A DNA stretch of 64,000 nucleotides from Aureibaculum marinum (GTDB lineage: Bacteria; Bacteroidota; Bacteroidia; Flavobacteriales; Flavobacteriaceae). The translations under genes were made by a program, and so were the position numbers. Every line of letters starts with the position of its first letter. The stretch's first letter is position 1. Location: the NCBI RefSeq assembly GCF_003813905.1, contig NZ_RPFJ01000006.1, positions 248,001-312,000 of the forward strand. The letters run 5' to 3'. Below the pieces are notes generated by a model that saw only the letters and a program-made list of their open reading frames with translations, was not told where the DNA came from and searched no databases. Shown here piece after piece: positions 35,760 through 45,877 of the stretch.

Positions 35760-37367
35760 ATGAATAGTCAAGAGAACTTGTATAAAACTGATTTTTTGGT
35801 GCTAGGATCAGGTATTTCTGGTTTAAGTTTTGCCTTAAAAATAGCAGAAAAGTTTAAAAATGCTACGGTTACTATTATTACAAAAAATGAAATTGATGAG
35901 TCTAATACAAAGTATGCCCAAGGAGGAATAGCTTCAGTCTATAACAAAACAGTAGACACTTTTGAGCAGCATGTCGCAGATACTTTAAAGGCTGGTGATG
36001 GGTTGTGTGATGAGCAAGTAGTAAGAATGGTGATAGAAGATGCACCTACTAGAATTCAAGAATTAATAGATTGGGGAACTCGATTTGATAAAAATAAAAG
36101 TGGTGATTTTGATTTAGGAAAAGAAGGAGGTCATTCTCAAAATAGAGTACTACACTATAAAGATTTTACTGGAGGAGAAATTGAAAGAGCCCTAATAGCA
36201 CAAGTAAAAGAAGCAGAAAATATTAACTTTTTACCATATCATTATGCTATTGATTTGATTACAGAGCATCAAGCTAAAAAGAAAAAAACAAAAAGAAAAT
36301 CTAAAATTTCATGTTTTGGAGCTTATGTATTAGATGCCCATTCAAACAAAGTAAAAACCTTTGTGTCTAAATTTACTTTATTGGCTACGGGTGGCAGTGG
36401 ACAAGTTTATACAACTACAACAAACCCTGAAGTAGCTACAGGAGATGGTTTAGGTTTGGCATATAGAGCAAAAGCTGAAATTTCTGAAGTTGAATTTATA
36501 CAATTTCATCCAACAGCACTTTACAATCCAGGTGAATATCCAGCATTTTTAATTTCTGAAGCTGTTCGTGGATTTGGTGCAAAACTTAAAGATTATAACA
36601 AGCAAAATTTTATGCATCGTTATGACGAAAGAGAAGAGCTAGCCTCTAGAGATATTGTTGCAAGGACTATTGATAACGAATTAAAAAGAAGTGGTGCACC
36701 TCATGTGTATTTAGATTGTACCCATTTAGATTTTCAAAAGTTTCAAGCACATTTTCCAACTATTACAGAGAAATGTGCCTCTTTAGGAATTGATATACGT
36801 AAAGATTTTATCCCGGTGGTTCCTGCTTCTCATTATATTTGTGGTGGTGTGAATGTTAATAAAAATGCAAAAACTTCAATTAAAAATTTATATGCTTGTG
36901 GAGAGGTTTCTAGAACAGGATTACACGGAGCAAATAGATTGGCTTCTAATTCTTTATTAGAAGCTTTGGTATATTCTCATAGAGCATTTTTAAATGTTTC
37001 TAAACGATTCTCTAAGGTTGCTATGCCTAAAAATATTCCTGTTTGGAATGATAATGGTGTTGTAAAAAATATGGAACAGGTTTTAATTACTCACGATAGA
37101 GCAGAAGTTAAAACGATAATGAGCAACTATGTTGGTATAGTTAGGTCCAATGAACGATTATTAAGAGCAGAAAGAAGATTGCAAGTCTTATATGAAGATA
37201 ATAAGCGATTATATGACCATTCAGAATTATCAATTCCGTTATGTGAATTAAGAAACTTAATTACTACAGCATATTTAATTACTCAATTTTCTAAAAATAG
37301 AAAAACAAATTGTGGTGGTTTTTATAACTTAGACTTGGAAGAAAAGAACAATTCTCTAAATGGTTGA
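35760..37367 (+). CDS. nadB: L-aspartate oxidase
   Basis: 535 residues, full length. N-terminal FAD site FLVLGSGISGLSFALK; KYAQGGIAS; substrate/FAD region EFIQFHPTALY and the SHYICGGV motif with ASNSLLEALV are the fumarate reductase/NadB signatures. It oxidises aspartate to iminoaspartate (using oxygen or fumarate) for NadA. Operon nadA-nadB; no nadC follows. Confidence 0.95.
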   Translation: MNSQENLYKTDFLVLGSGISGLSFALKIAEKFKNATVTIITKNEIDESNTKYAQGGIASVYNKTVDTFEQHVADTLKAGDGLCDEQVVRMVIEDAPTRIQELIDWGTRFDKNKSGDFDLGKEGGHSQNRVLHYKDFTGGEIERALIAQVKEAENINFLPYHYAIDLITEHQAKKKKTKRKSKISCFGAYVLDAHSNKVKTFVSKFTLLATGGSGQVYTTTTNPEVATGDGLGLAYRAKAEISEVEFIQFHPTALYNPGEYPAFLISEAVRGFGAKLKDYNKQNFMHRYDEREELASRDIVARTIDNELKRSGAPHVYLDCTHLDFQKFQAHFPTITEKCASLGIDIRKDFIPVVPASHYICGGVNVNKNAKTSIKNLYACGEVSRTGLHGANRLASNSLLEALVYSHRAFLNVSKRFSKVAMPKNIPVWNDNGVVKNMEQVLITHDRAEVKTIMSNYVGIVRSNERLLRAERRLQVLYEDNKRLYDHSELSIPLCELRNLITTAYLITQFSKNRKTNCGGFYNLDLEEKNNSLNG

Positions 37368-37444
37368 AATTTAGTTAATTATATAATTATTTTTTAATCT
37401 TAGTGAATTGTTCTAGTATTATCTTAAGTATAGAAAACCTTAAT

Positions 37445-39241
37445 TTAAACCATCCATTTTGCTTTTTCTATCTCTACAGTTATTTGATTTAATTTGTCTT
37501 TACTTTTATCTAATTCTTTAACTAAAGAAGACTTTATTTCATTAAAATGATTGTAAACTGTATTAAATACATTTTGATAATAAGTAATGCCATCTTTTAG
37601 GTTGTTACTGAATTTTTTTAAATATTTTTCCTGTTTCACATCCATATAGTCTTTTGATTCTTCAAATTTCTTTTTAAGATAATCTATATAAATGTTTAAT
37701 TCTTTTATAAATAGATTTGGTCTATCCGATCTTGAAATCATATTTGCTCTACCATAAATATGATCTGTTATATTTTTTAAACTCATTTGATTAGAAAAAT
37801 AGGCCATATTAGGTCCCGGACATATAGATACTCCAGGTCCTTCTTTTTTAGTCTCAACATGATAATTAAGTAAAGCTGAGGTGCCTAAACCAACACAAAC
37901 ACAAGATTTTTCAATAATTTTATTGTACTTTTTTTTGGTCTCGAGTTCAGATAAATTTTGTTTTTCAAGTTCTTTAATTTTTAAATATTGATATTTTCGT
38001 GATGCGGTACACAGTCCTTTTTTATCAAACTCATAGTTTAAAGCAACATATTTTTTAGGACAAGGACTTCCAGGTCTGTTTTTTGCGATATAACTGAATT
38101 TTTCTTCATCTTTAGTATTGCCTTTTAAATTGTTAAAAGGGACACCTAATGGTGAAATATCACTTAGATATAAATCTTTTTCTTTTGCATTTTCTAATTT
38201 TTTTAGAGTTTGATTATCTACTGTAGTGGCTTCTGGAACTAATAGAAATGGAGAGCCCCAACCTACAGAATCAACGTTATAGTATTCCAATAGAAATTGA
38301 TGTTCTTCTGCTGTGCCTACACCTCCTTGGGCAGTTATTTTTAAGTCTAGTGGAGATTGTGGAACAACTCTGTTTTTATCTTTAAGAGCTTTTATAAATA
38401 GTTCATGTACCGTTTGCTTAATTTCATCTTTGTTATCTCTAAATTCTGCTAAAATAGGACCTAATAAATATCCATCAGTTGCAAAAGCATGACCGCCACA
38501 ATTTAAACCAGATTCTACACGGTATTCAGAAACCCAAATCCCTTTTTTGGCTAAAAATTTTCCTTGAATTAAAGCAGAACGGTAATCGCTAACTTTTAGA
38601 ACAATTTTCTTTTTGAATTCACCATTTTTATTTGGATAAAAGTCATCAAAGTTTTCTAAATAAGCATAAAGCCTTGGATTCATGCCTGCAGAGAGTATTA
38701 ATGAAGATGTTAAATTACTTTCAGCAAAACCTCTTAAAGCTGCATGGGCATCATTAAATTCTATAGATAATTTTTTGTTTTTATTATAATTGTCCTTGTC
38801 AACTTTCGTCATAATATTAACATCAATACTTCCTTTAGTTATATTAGTATCAATCCACGATTTTAAATCGTCAAGGTTAAAATGTTGAGCAGTGAGTTTT
38901 TTAAATTCGTTTTTTATAGTTGAGCTATCTGGTAGCATATTAAAATAGTCTTTAACTCCAGAAACCGAATTTTTTAGTTCATTCAATTTTTTGTCAGCTA
39001 AATCATTCATTAGATTTAGATAAGAAGTAATTCGTTTAGCTCTAAAATCTTGAAATTTCTCAGTGATTTCTTTATAAGGAATCTCAAACTTTTCGCTGTA
39101 CATTTTTCTTAGTTTTTCCAGTAGCATATCATCTACCAAAGAAATAACGGAATCTATACCTAAATGAGAAACTTTTAATGGTGTATCAATTGTATAACCA
39201 ATACCCATTACAGGAATGTGAAATGTGTGTGTTTTTGTCAT
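37445..39241 (-). CDS. Unknown TIM-barrel-like protein under a dedicated FNR-type site
   Basis: 598 residues, soluble, no signal peptide. Not assignable to a characterised family. The start PVMGIGYTIDTPLKVSHLGI and a later ITAQGGVGTAEEHQFL followed by GWGSPFLLVPEATT resemble FMN-binding TIM barrels (nitronate monooxygenase or enoyl-reductase type), an inference only. Other conserved-looking features: SGLNCGGHAFATDG, six cysteines (248, 394, 411, 447, 449, 474), of which C447 and C449 lie together in SCVCVGLG, and a C-terminal coiled-coil stretch (about 510-598). The gene follows the nos operon but has its own motif A promoter, so an anaerobic redox role is likely. Confidence 0.7.
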   Translation of the reverse strand: MTKTHTFHIPVMGIGYTIDTPLKVSHLGIDSVISLVDDMLLEKLRKMYSEKFEIPYKEITEKFQDFRAKRITSYLNLMNDLADKKLNELKNSVSGVKDYFNMLPDSSTIKNEFKKLTAQHFNLDDLKSWIDTNITKGSIDVNIMTKVDKDNYNKNKKLSIEFNDAHAALRGFAESNLTSSLILSAGMNPRLYAYLENFDDFYPNKNGEFKKKIVLKVSDYRSALIQGKFLAKKGIWVSEYRVESGLNCGGHAFATDGYLLGPILAEFRDNKDEIKQTVHELFIKALKDKNRVVPQSPLDLKITAQGGVGTAEEHQFLLEYYNVDSVGWGSPFLLVPEATTVDNQTLKKLENAKEKDLYLSDISPLGVPFNNLKGNTKDEEKFSYIAKNRPGSPCPKKYVALNYEFDKKGLCTASRKYQYLKIKELEKQNLSELETKKKYNKIIEKSCVCVGLGTSALLNYHVETKKEGPGVSICPGPNMAYFSNQMSLKNITDHIYGRANMISRSDRPNLFIKELNIYIDYLKKKFEESKDYMDVKQEKYLKKFSNNLKDGITYYQNVFNTVYNHFNEIKSSLVKELDKSKDKLNQITVEIEKAKWMV

Positions 39242-39302
39242 ATATAAGTTTTGTTTTTTTGCAAAAAAGTAGCAAGGTCAAATGTAGAGTTAGTGTTGTA
39301 TT

Positions 39303-39328
39303 AAAAACATGATGATTGTCATGTTTTT
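39303..39328. promoter_or_regulatory. Motif A site upstream of the 598-residue gene
   Basis: Core ATGATGATTGTCAT (39309-39322) within an almost perfect 26-base inverted repeat. On the minus strand an exact -7 element TACATTTG (39279-39286) ends 36.5 bases from the palindrome centre. The site separates control of the 598-residue gene from the upstream nosY. Confidence 0.78.
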
Positions 39329-39408
39329 ATAAGTAAGACCTTTTATAAATATCAATTAGATACGCTATCTGTTTTAAAAATGTTCCGGTTAAAAAGGAAT
39401 AGAACAAC

Positions 39409-40191
39409 TTAAAAGTCTTTTCGTTTCGATATATAAATGATTCTTAACGCAGGTAATATTACCCATAACAAAAGCACAAAAAAAGAAATTAGCATACCAG
39501 CATTTGTTCCAAAAAACTTTTGAAACACGGCACCAGTATAGCCAAGAAGAGCTGAGATATCAAGTTTTAATAAAACTAAAATACGAGATAAATCTATAGG
39601 ATTAAACATCGTTGCTATTAACGAAAATTTATCTAATGGATATTCCTGAAGCATTACTAATGATATCAAAAAAAGTCCATCATAAATTACAGCCAAAAAC
39701 AGCCAAACTAAAATGGCATAGCCAAAACCTTTTATTTTATTTTCATGAGATAATGCAATATTAAATGCTAATGCAACAAAAATAAATGTTAAAAAGGCTC
39801 CAACTAGTAGAAGGGAAGTAAAATTAAAAATGGCATTAGACTGTAGTAAGCCATAGGCTAAAAATGGAATACCAAGTCCAATAATTAAACTTAAAGATAA
39901 AGATAGAGCAACTCCTAAATATTGACCAATAAAAATTGTTGATCTTTTTAAAGGTTGTGCTAAGAGTAGCTCTGTAAATTCACGAGAATTGTAATAATAC
40001 ATAACACCAAAAATAGTTCCTATTAAAGGTGTAAGTACTACAATAACGTTCATTAAAGTGATTACAGCTTTAGAAACATCGTTATTAAGAAATAGCAATA
40101 CAAAGCCTAAAGCCAAATAAAATAGAAAATATACATAACTCCAACTGCTACGCATTAAATCGTAAAAACTATATTTTAATATTTTAAACAT
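39409..40191 (-). CDS. nosY: Nos ABC transporter permease
   Basis: 260 residues with six membrane helices, ABC-2 type permease. Pairs with NosF and NosD to supply sulfur or copper components to the NosZ copper site. Starts 6 bases after nosF; last gene of the nos operon. Confidence 0.88.
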   Translation of the reverse strand: MFKILKYSFYDLMRSSWSYVYFLFYLALGFVLLFLNNDVSKAVITLMNVIVVLTPLIGTIFGVMYYYNSREFTELLLAQPLKRSTIFIGQYLGVALSLSLSLIIGLGIPFLAYGLLQSNAIFNFTSLLLVGAFLTFIFVALAFNIALSHENKIKGFGYAILVWLFLAVIYDGLFLISLVMLQEYPLDKFSLIATMFNPIDLSRILVLLKLDISALLGYTGAVFQKFFGTNAGMLISFFVLLLWVILPALRIIYISKRKDF

Positions 40192-40197
40192 ATTATA

Positions 40198-40926
40198 TCA
40201 ATTGAATTTTGAATTGGTAGTAGTTAATATAGCAGCAATAGCATGTTCTAAATCTTTTTGATTGGTACTTTGTTTAATTTCTACCAAAGTGCCTTTGAAA
40301 TATATTTTTCCATCTAAAAGAAATACAATTTCATCGGCCATTTCTTCAACAAAACTCATTATATGAGATGTAATTAAAATGGTTTTTCCTTTTTGCTTTT
40401 CTTCTAAAATTATTTTTTTAAGATTAAGTAATGAAATAGGGTCTAAACCAGTTGTGGGTTCATCTAAAATAATGAGTTCACTGTCAAACATAAAAGTTAA
40501 TAGAATATTTACTTTTTGTTTTGTGCCACCAGATAAATTACCTAATTTTTTATCTAAGAATGGTAGTAACCCAAACAAATCAATTAAATTGTTATCAGTA
40601 GTAGGTTTGGGACGTAAATCTTTTACCATTTTTATTAATTCTTTTACACTTAGATTACTAGGAAAATTGGCAATTTGAGGCAAATAATTAATGTTATTTC
40701 TGTATTGATGTTTTTTTAATATATTTTTATCCTGTAGTTTTATTTCACCTTTATCGGGGATTACCATTCCTAAAATACTTTTAATCAAAGTAGTTTTTCC
40801 AGAACCATTAGGTCCTAAAACAGCAACAATACCTCCACTAGAAGTGTTAGAGTGAATAGATAAATCTAACCCTTTTAAAACTTCTACTTTTCCAAATTTT
40901 TTATGTAGGTTTTTAATTTTAATCAT
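40198..40926 (-). CDS. nosF: Nos ABC transporter ATP-binding protein
   Basis: 242 residues: Walker A GPNGSGKTT, signature LSGGTKQK, Walker B LIILDEPTTGLDP and a switch histidine in TSHIM. Energises the NosDFY system. Its start overlaps nosD by 8 bases, as is usual in nos operons. Confidence 0.92.
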   Translation of the reverse strand: MIKIKNLHKKFGKVEVLKGLDLSIHSNTSSGGIVAVLGPNGSGKTTLIKSILGMVIPDKGEIKLQDKNILKKHQYRNNINYLPQIANFPSNLSVKELIKMVKDLRPKPTTDNNLIDLFGLLPFLDKKLGNLSGGTKQKVNILLTFMFDSELIILDEPTTGLDPISLLNLKKIILEEKQKGKTILITSHIMSFVEEMADEIVFLLDGKIYFKGTLVEIKQSTNQKDLEHAIAAILTTTNSKFN

Positions 40927-42160
40927 TTAAAACGGGACTCATTAAAGGGTTAATATCTTCCAATTCATCAGGGGTAAAAACAGGTGAAACTTTTTCAGAA
41001 AAATTAATAATATCTACAAATAAACTTCTTAATAAAACAATAGTTTCTGGGGTTTTATTGACAATATAAGAAAATAGTTTCACAGGACGGTAGGGGACAT
41101 CTCCAATACCATTTTTATCTAAATCATAACCTGTGTATGAACTCCAGTAATTATTGTTAAATTTATTATCATGCATTTTACTATTGTAAGAAATGTCAAA
41201 AGAATTGTTTAAAAAGTTGTTTTGTTTAAAATTGTTGGTATAACAAGCTCCAGCAATTTTTACAGACCAACCATTGCTAATAAAGTTGTTTTTTGTGTAA
41301 TTGATTCTAGTAGAGCCTTCTACGTTAATTCCAATGGTGTTTTCTTTAAAAGTATTGTTTTCTATTTCGGCATCATAAATTTCTTTTAGCAATAATCCGT
41401 AAGAGGCAGTTCCCCAGTTCTCCGTAAAAGTGTTTCCAGTCATTTTTATAAATTTTGAAAACATTACCGCAACACCAGCACCATTATTTTTAAAAGTATT
41501 ATTGTGATATTCGTTGTTATTAGAAAACATAAAATGTAAGCCATAACGCATATTGTTGTAACTTTGATTATTTAGTATTTTACTTTCTTTTACAAACTCT
41601 AGGTAGATGCCATCTCGTAAATTAAATACTTCGTTATCTGAAATAGTAATATTAGAACAATTCCATAAATGGATTCCATTTCCAGATGATGATTGATTTA
41701 CAGCATTACTAGAAACTTTATTGGCTGTTATAATTCCCTGATGTGATTTTTCTAATAAATAGCCAAAAAATACATTTTCTAATGAATTATTTTCAAATTT
41801 AAAATTGTTACTCTGAGAAATTAAAACCGCAGCATAATCTTTAGTATAACTTTGTCCAGGATTTTTAATTGTTAGCCCAGAAACAGTTACACTATCAGAT
41901 TTTACTATGAGTATATAACTTTTATTTTCTCCATCAATAATTGGGTTGTTTTTACCTATAATATGTAATGGTTTATCAATTGTAATATCGCTTTCATAAT
42001 AAGTGCCTTTGTGAATAATAATTTTATTATGAGGTTTTGATTTGGCAATGGCATCAGTCAAAGTTTTGACATCACACGCTTTACATACATCAATAGATTG
42101 AGAATAACTAGTTAAAATAATGCTATTAAATAGTAAAAATGTAAGTGCTGCTTTGAACAT
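40919..42160 (-). CDS. nosD: Periplasmic copper-site maturation protein NosD
   Basis: 413 residues with a signal peptide (to about 20) and a right-handed beta-helix of the CASH/NosD type: repeated N-rich turns (NNTFKNN, NSLENVF, NNYWSSYTGYDLDKNGIGDVPYRP). The last motif with its acidic loop is typical of NosD. Needed to assemble the CuZ cluster in NosZ. Confidence 0.93.
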   Translation of the reverse strand: MFKAALTFLLFNSIILTSYSQSIDVCKACDVKTLTDAIAKSKPHNKIIIHKGTYYESDITIDKPLHIIGKNNPIIDGENKSYILIVKSDSVTVSGLTIKNPGQSYTKDYAAVLISQSNNFKFENNSLENVFFGYLLEKSHQGIITANKVSSNAVNQSSSGNGIHLWNCSNITISDNEVFNLRDGIYLEFVKESKILNNQSYNNMRYGLHFMFSNNNEYHNNTFKNNGAGVAVMFSKFIKMTGNTFTENWGTASYGLLLKEIYDAEIENNTFKENTIGINVEGSTRINYTKNNFISNGWSVKIAGACYTNNFKQNNFLNNSFDISYNSKMHDNKFNNNYWSSYTGYDLDKNGIGDVPYRPVKLFSYIVNKTPETIVLLRSLFVDIINFSEKVSPVFTPDELEDINPLMSPVLND

Positions 42161-42189
42161 TGTATCAACTAATTGTTTGATTTACGTTT

Positions 42190-42621
42190 TTATTTAAAAC
42201 TCTGTGTTTTTATTTCTTGCCAAGTATATAATTTATCCTTGTATGATTTCAGAAACTTTTTAGCTTCTTCTTTAGAAGCAAATGCTGATAAATTTGCACC
42301 CATTGGACTTTTAATTGTTGAACTGATTAAGTACGTTGCGGTTTTAGCATCTATTAATGTTGCCGGATTTAGATAATCTGTCACTAAAATCAATTCAATT
42401 TTACTAGTATCTCGGTCAAGTAAATCATTTATTAGACATTCAACCGCATCATATTTAAAGGGTTTTCCTTTTTTGGTTATCATTTGTGCGGCATGCGTTT
42501 TTTGTACAATAGTCATTTTACAATAACGACAAGCATCTTTACCATATTCAATTTTTGATGGTTTTATAGAACATGCAAAAACTAGATTTAACATCAATAA
42601 AAGTAGAATAAGTTTTTTCAT
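42190..42621 (-). CDS. nosL: Copper chaperone lipoprotein NosL
   Basis: 143 residues with lipobox LVFAC. The copper-binding core has CRYCKMTIV, a methionine-rich AAQMITKKG, and SPMGANLSAF, as in NosL, which delivers Cu(I) to apo-NosZ. Overlaps the upstream membrane-protein gene by 4 bases (ATGA-type coupling). Confidence 0.92.
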   Translation of the reverse strand: MKKLILLLLMLNLVFACSIKPSKIEYGKDACRYCKMTIVQKTHAAQMITKKGKPFKYDAVECLINDLLDRDTSKIELILVTDYLNPATLIDAKTATYLISSTIKSPMGANLSAFASKEEAKKFLKSYKDKLYTWQEIKTQSFK

Positions 42622-43229
42622 ATCTTTTTAGTTTCTTTTTTACCTATAAAAAATGCAATTACAGTTAATATCATTCCAATAAACATCATGTAGGCACCTG
42701 TATGTGGATATGAAAACGCATCAAAATTTAATAAAACTTTGTGTCCAATTAGAGGAGGGTCGTATTTCATTGGATTACCTTGATCATCTACCATTTTTAA
42801 AATGGCATTAGGATCTAGATTACTTCCGTAATCAACCAACCATAAATGAAAGTCATACATACCTAAAATGCCTAAAATAGACATTAATATAAACCAACCT
42901 AAAAACCATTTATATGAAACTTTGCCTGTCATACCTAAAATTCCTATTAGTACTCCTAAGATTACCATACCAGCAATTACTTTTGGAAAAACAGAAAATT
43001 CCCACATATCTTCTGGTTTGGGGATAGTTTTCATACCAATATAGTGGTTTAGTCCATCAATGTTTTGTAAATCAAATTCTGAGGCACCTTGAATGCCAGT
43101 TATATAAATATCCAACCCTAATGGTTCTGGATATTGTGGAGCTCCTAACATAATATTCCATAAAGGAAATTTAAATAGGCCCAAGAGTAATAAGGAGCCA
43201 ATAATCATAATAAAACCGGCTTTTTTCAT
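42618..43229 (-). CDS. nos-cluster integral membrane protein of unknown function
   Basis: 203 residues, about four membrane helices. The segment DIYITGIQGASEFDLQ followed by NHYIGM between helices 1 and 2 is distinctive and recurs in membrane proteins of clade II nos clusters, from what I recall of such loci; it may bind copper or quinol, but no ligands are certain. Lies between a hairpin after nosZ and nosL, 4-base overlap with nosL. Confidence 0.75.
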   Translation of the reverse strand: MKKAGFIMIIGSLLLLGLFKFPLWNIMLGAPQYPEPLGLDIYITGIQGASEFDLQNIDGLNHYIGMKTIPKPEDMWEFSVFPKVIAGMVILGVLIGILGMTGKVSYKWFLGWFILMSILGILGMYDFHLWLVDYGSNLDPNAILKMVDDQGNPMKYDPPLIGHKVLLNFDAFSYPHTGAYMMFIGMILTVIAFFIGKKETKKI

Positions 43230-43261
43230 TGTTTTTGTTTTTTGTTTTTGTCTAAGAGGCT

Positions 43262-43341
43262 AGAACTTTTAATAGTTCTGAAGGATTATTACAAAAAGGC
43301 TGTATCAAACTAAAGGATTGAAATTTTCAATACAGCCTTTT
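43262..43341 (-). terminator. Hairpins between nosZ and the downstream nos genes
   Basis: On the minus strand: a large stem AAAAGGCTGTAT / ATACAGCCTTTT (arms 43330-43341 and 43294-43305, inner part can fold on itself) followed by a short T run, then a second hairpin AGAACT / AGTTCT (43262-43279). The stem just after nosZ could be a partial terminator or an mRNA stabiliser, giving more NosZ than accessory proteins. Confidence 0.55.
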
Positions 43342-43358
43342 CAAACTAAAATAACATA

Positions 43359-45326
43359 TTATTCACCGTCTAAAGACCAAGACAAATCAATGTTAGATTC
43401 TTTAGGGGATACTCTAATATACCCTTGCATTTCTTGATGTAATGCTGAACAGAAATCTGTACAATAAAATGGCCAAACACCTACTTGTTTGGGTTCCCAT
43501 AGAATGGTTTTAGTTTGTCCTGGCATTACTAAAATTTCAGAGGTGTTAGCTCCAATCATTGCAAAACCATGAGGTACATCAAAATCCTGTTCTAGGTTTG
43601 TGATGTGGAAATATACTTTATCACCTACTTTTATACCTTCTATATTATCAGGTGTAAAGTGACTTCTAATCATAGACATACTAATATGAACTTCATTTCC
43701 ATTTCTGGTTACTTTAGCGTCACTTTGATTGGTTACTGCATAAGGATGTTTATTTTCATCTAATCGATATATTTTCTGAGAATTGTCTTTTATTAAATCT
43801 GCAGGAATAGCAGCAGCATAATGTGGTTCTCCATGAGTAGGAAAATCATAAATTAATTCCATTTTATCACCTGTAATGTCGTATAATTGAGCAGAATGTT
43901 CTAACTCAGGGCCTGTTGGTAAATAACGGTCTTTTGTAATTTTATTCATAGCAACTACATATTTACCAAAAGGTTTACGAGAATTACCTCCAGGAATCAT
44001 TAAGTGACCTACAGAATAATAGGTTGGTTTTCTATCAATAACCTCCCAAGTACCCACTTTCCATTTTACAACTTCAGAGGAAATAAAGAAAGTGGTGTAC
44101 GCATTTCCTTTATCATCAAATTCTGTGTGTAATGGACCTAAACCACCAGATTTAACAGTACCTGCTAAAATATCTTCAAAGTTTAAAATTGGAATACCGT
44201 AAGCATCACCATCAAATTTTTTATTTTCAATTGCGTCTAACATTTTAGTAAAGGAATGTATCGTTAAATCAGCTGATAATTTACCATTACCAATGATATA
44301 TTCACCAGAAGGGTCAACATCACAACCATGAGGTGATTTTGGTGTAGGTAATAAATAAACTGCCCCAGGTATTTCAGTTGGATCTACAGTAAGTACTTCT
44401 TTTATCATGGTTGATGTAGCTGAATGAGAATGTTCATCATATACATTATGTGCATAATTGGTAGGCATTATTTTACCACCACCATTATTTACATATTCTT
44501 CAATTTTTTTCCAGTTAATTGCAGCAATAAAGTCTTTATCATTTTGAGATGCATTAACTTCTAATAATGAATTCGCTTCTTCTGTATTGTAGGTAGTAAA
44601 GAAAAACCATCCGTGAGATTTATTTCTTCCAGGGTGAGATAAGTCATAGTTAAAACCAGGCATTAATACTTGAAATTTAATTGCCATTCTACCTGTTTCT
44701 TGATCTACTTTAATAAAAGACAAAGCACCTTTAAAATTACCTTTGTATTCACTAATAGGCATATCTTTTTGAGGAACAGGAATTGAAAAACGAGTACCTG
44801 CAACTACATATTCTGTATTTTCTGTAACAAATGAAGAACTGTGATTTCCAGCACTATTTGGTACCTCAATAATTTCTTCTGTTTCAAAGGTTTTAAGACT
44901 AATTCTTGCAATACGAGGTGTGTTGTTTCCATTTATGAATATCCAACGGCCATCTAATTCTCCATTTGTTTGAGAAATATCTGGATGGTGAGAATCATCC
45001 CAAGGTACAAAACCAAAAGAGGTATTTAACATGGGTACAGTTTCTTCTGAATATCCATAACCACTGGTTGGAAATTGAGAAAATACAGGAATTTCTTTAA
45101 ACATTCTTCCAGAAGGTAATCCGTAAACTGTTAAATTTCCACTATAACCACCAGACATAAATGCATAAAACTCGTCGTGTTCGCCAGGGGCAACATATAC
45201 TTTTTCTGCGTTGCTGCTTCTTAAAGCACCGTCGCTTCCAGAAGATTTTCCATTGTTATTACCACAGCTACTCAGTAAAAAAGTAGCAGATAACAACAGC
45301 ATTATTAATTTGAAAGTTGTTTTCAT
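43359..45326 (-). CDS. nosZ: Nitrous oxide reductase, clade II (Sec-exported, lipoprotein-like)
   Basis: 655 residues. N-terminal signal peptide is Sec-type with lipobox-like LLSSC rather than twin-arginine, which marks the clade II (atypical) enzyme. CuZ histidine ligands: WDDSHHPDIS, YDEHSHSAT, PHGCDVDP, PLHTEFDD, GEPHYAA. C-terminal cupredoxin domain with the CuA motif FYCTDFCSALHQEM and HGFAMIG. Reduces N2O to N2 in the periplasm. The operon starts with a fasciclin lipoprotein and a c-type cytochrome upstream. No nosR gene is present. Confidence 0.97.
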   Translation of the reverse strand: MKTTFKLIMLLLSATFLLSSCGNNNGKSSGSDGALRSSNAEKVYVAPGEHDEFYAFMSGGYSGNLTVYGLPSGRMFKEIPVFSQFPTSGYGYSEETVPMLNTSFGFVPWDDSHHPDISQTNGELDGRWIFINGNNTPRIARISLKTFETEEIIEVPNSAGNHSSSFVTENTEYVVAGTRFSIPVPQKDMPISEYKGNFKGALSFIKVDQETGRMAIKFQVLMPGFNYDLSHPGRNKSHGWFFFTTYNTEEANSLLEVNASQNDKDFIAAINWKKIEEYVNNGGGKIMPTNYAHNVYDEHSHSATSTMIKEVLTVDPTEIPGAVYLLPTPKSPHGCDVDPSGEYIIGNGKLSADLTIHSFTKMLDAIENKKFDGDAYGIPILNFEDILAGTVKSGGLGPLHTEFDDKGNAYTTFFISSEVVKWKVGTWEVIDRKPTYYSVGHLMIPGGNSRKPFGKYVVAMNKITKDRYLPTGPELEHSAQLYDITGDKMELIYDFPTHGEPHYAAAIPADLIKDNSQKIYRLDENKHPYAVTNQSDAKVTRNGNEVHISMSMIRSHFTPDNIEGIKVGDKVYFHITNLEQDFDVPHGFAMIGANTSEILVMPGQTKTILWEPKQVGVWPFYCTDFCSALHQEMQGYIRVSPKESNIDLSWSLDGE

Positions 45327-45354
45327 GTGATTTATTTTAATTAAAGTTTGATTA

Positions 45355-45819
45355 TTATAAGGTTCTAAAATATTCTAAGATGGATCTCGCTTGCTCTTCT
45401 GTTAAATTTTGATTAGACATTGGCGATAAATACTCTGCTAATAATGCTTTAGCAATAGGATCTTCTTTTACCATAACATCTGGGTTTAAAATCATATTCA
45501 TAACCCATTCAGGTGAACGTCTATTTAAAATGTCTTTGGGAGCTGGGCCAATAAACTTTTTATCAACTTTGTGACATGCGGTACACATTTGCTCATACAC
45601 TTCTTTACCTTTAGCGGCTAATTCGTGATCTATTTCTTCTGCTAATGTTACACTTTTTACAGGTCCGATACCCTTGTTTTGCATAGGGTCAGTGCTAGCA
45701 GGTTCTTCAGTAACAGTTTCTTTTATTGTTTTTTCTACACCATCTTTTTTTGCTTTATCACCACAACTCACTAAAAAGATTAGAGAGAATACTACCATAC
45801 TTAAAATTATTTTTTTCAT
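45355..45819 (-). CDS. Mono-haem c-type cytochrome lipoprotein of the nos operon
   Basis: 154 residues, lipobox FLVSC, acidic linker, then one cytochrome c domain with CTACHKVDKKFIGPAP and a late methionine in SPMSNQNLTEEQ as likely axial ligand. It sits directly upstream of nosZ (28-base gap) and is the obvious electron donor to NosZ, comparable to NosC-type cytochromes of clade II clusters. Confidence 0.9.
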   Translation of the reverse strand: MKKIILSMVVFSLIFLVSCGDKAKKDGVEKTIKETVTEEPASTDPMQNKGIGPVKSVTLAEEIDHELAAKGKEVYEQMCTACHKVDKKFIGPAPKDILNRRSPEWVMNMILNPDVMVKEDPIAKALLAEYLSPMSNQNLTEEQARSILEYFRTL

Positions 45820-45877
45820 TATTTTAGTTTTAGATTATTGATTTATATTCCTATTTATTATTAAAAATTATTGTTTT

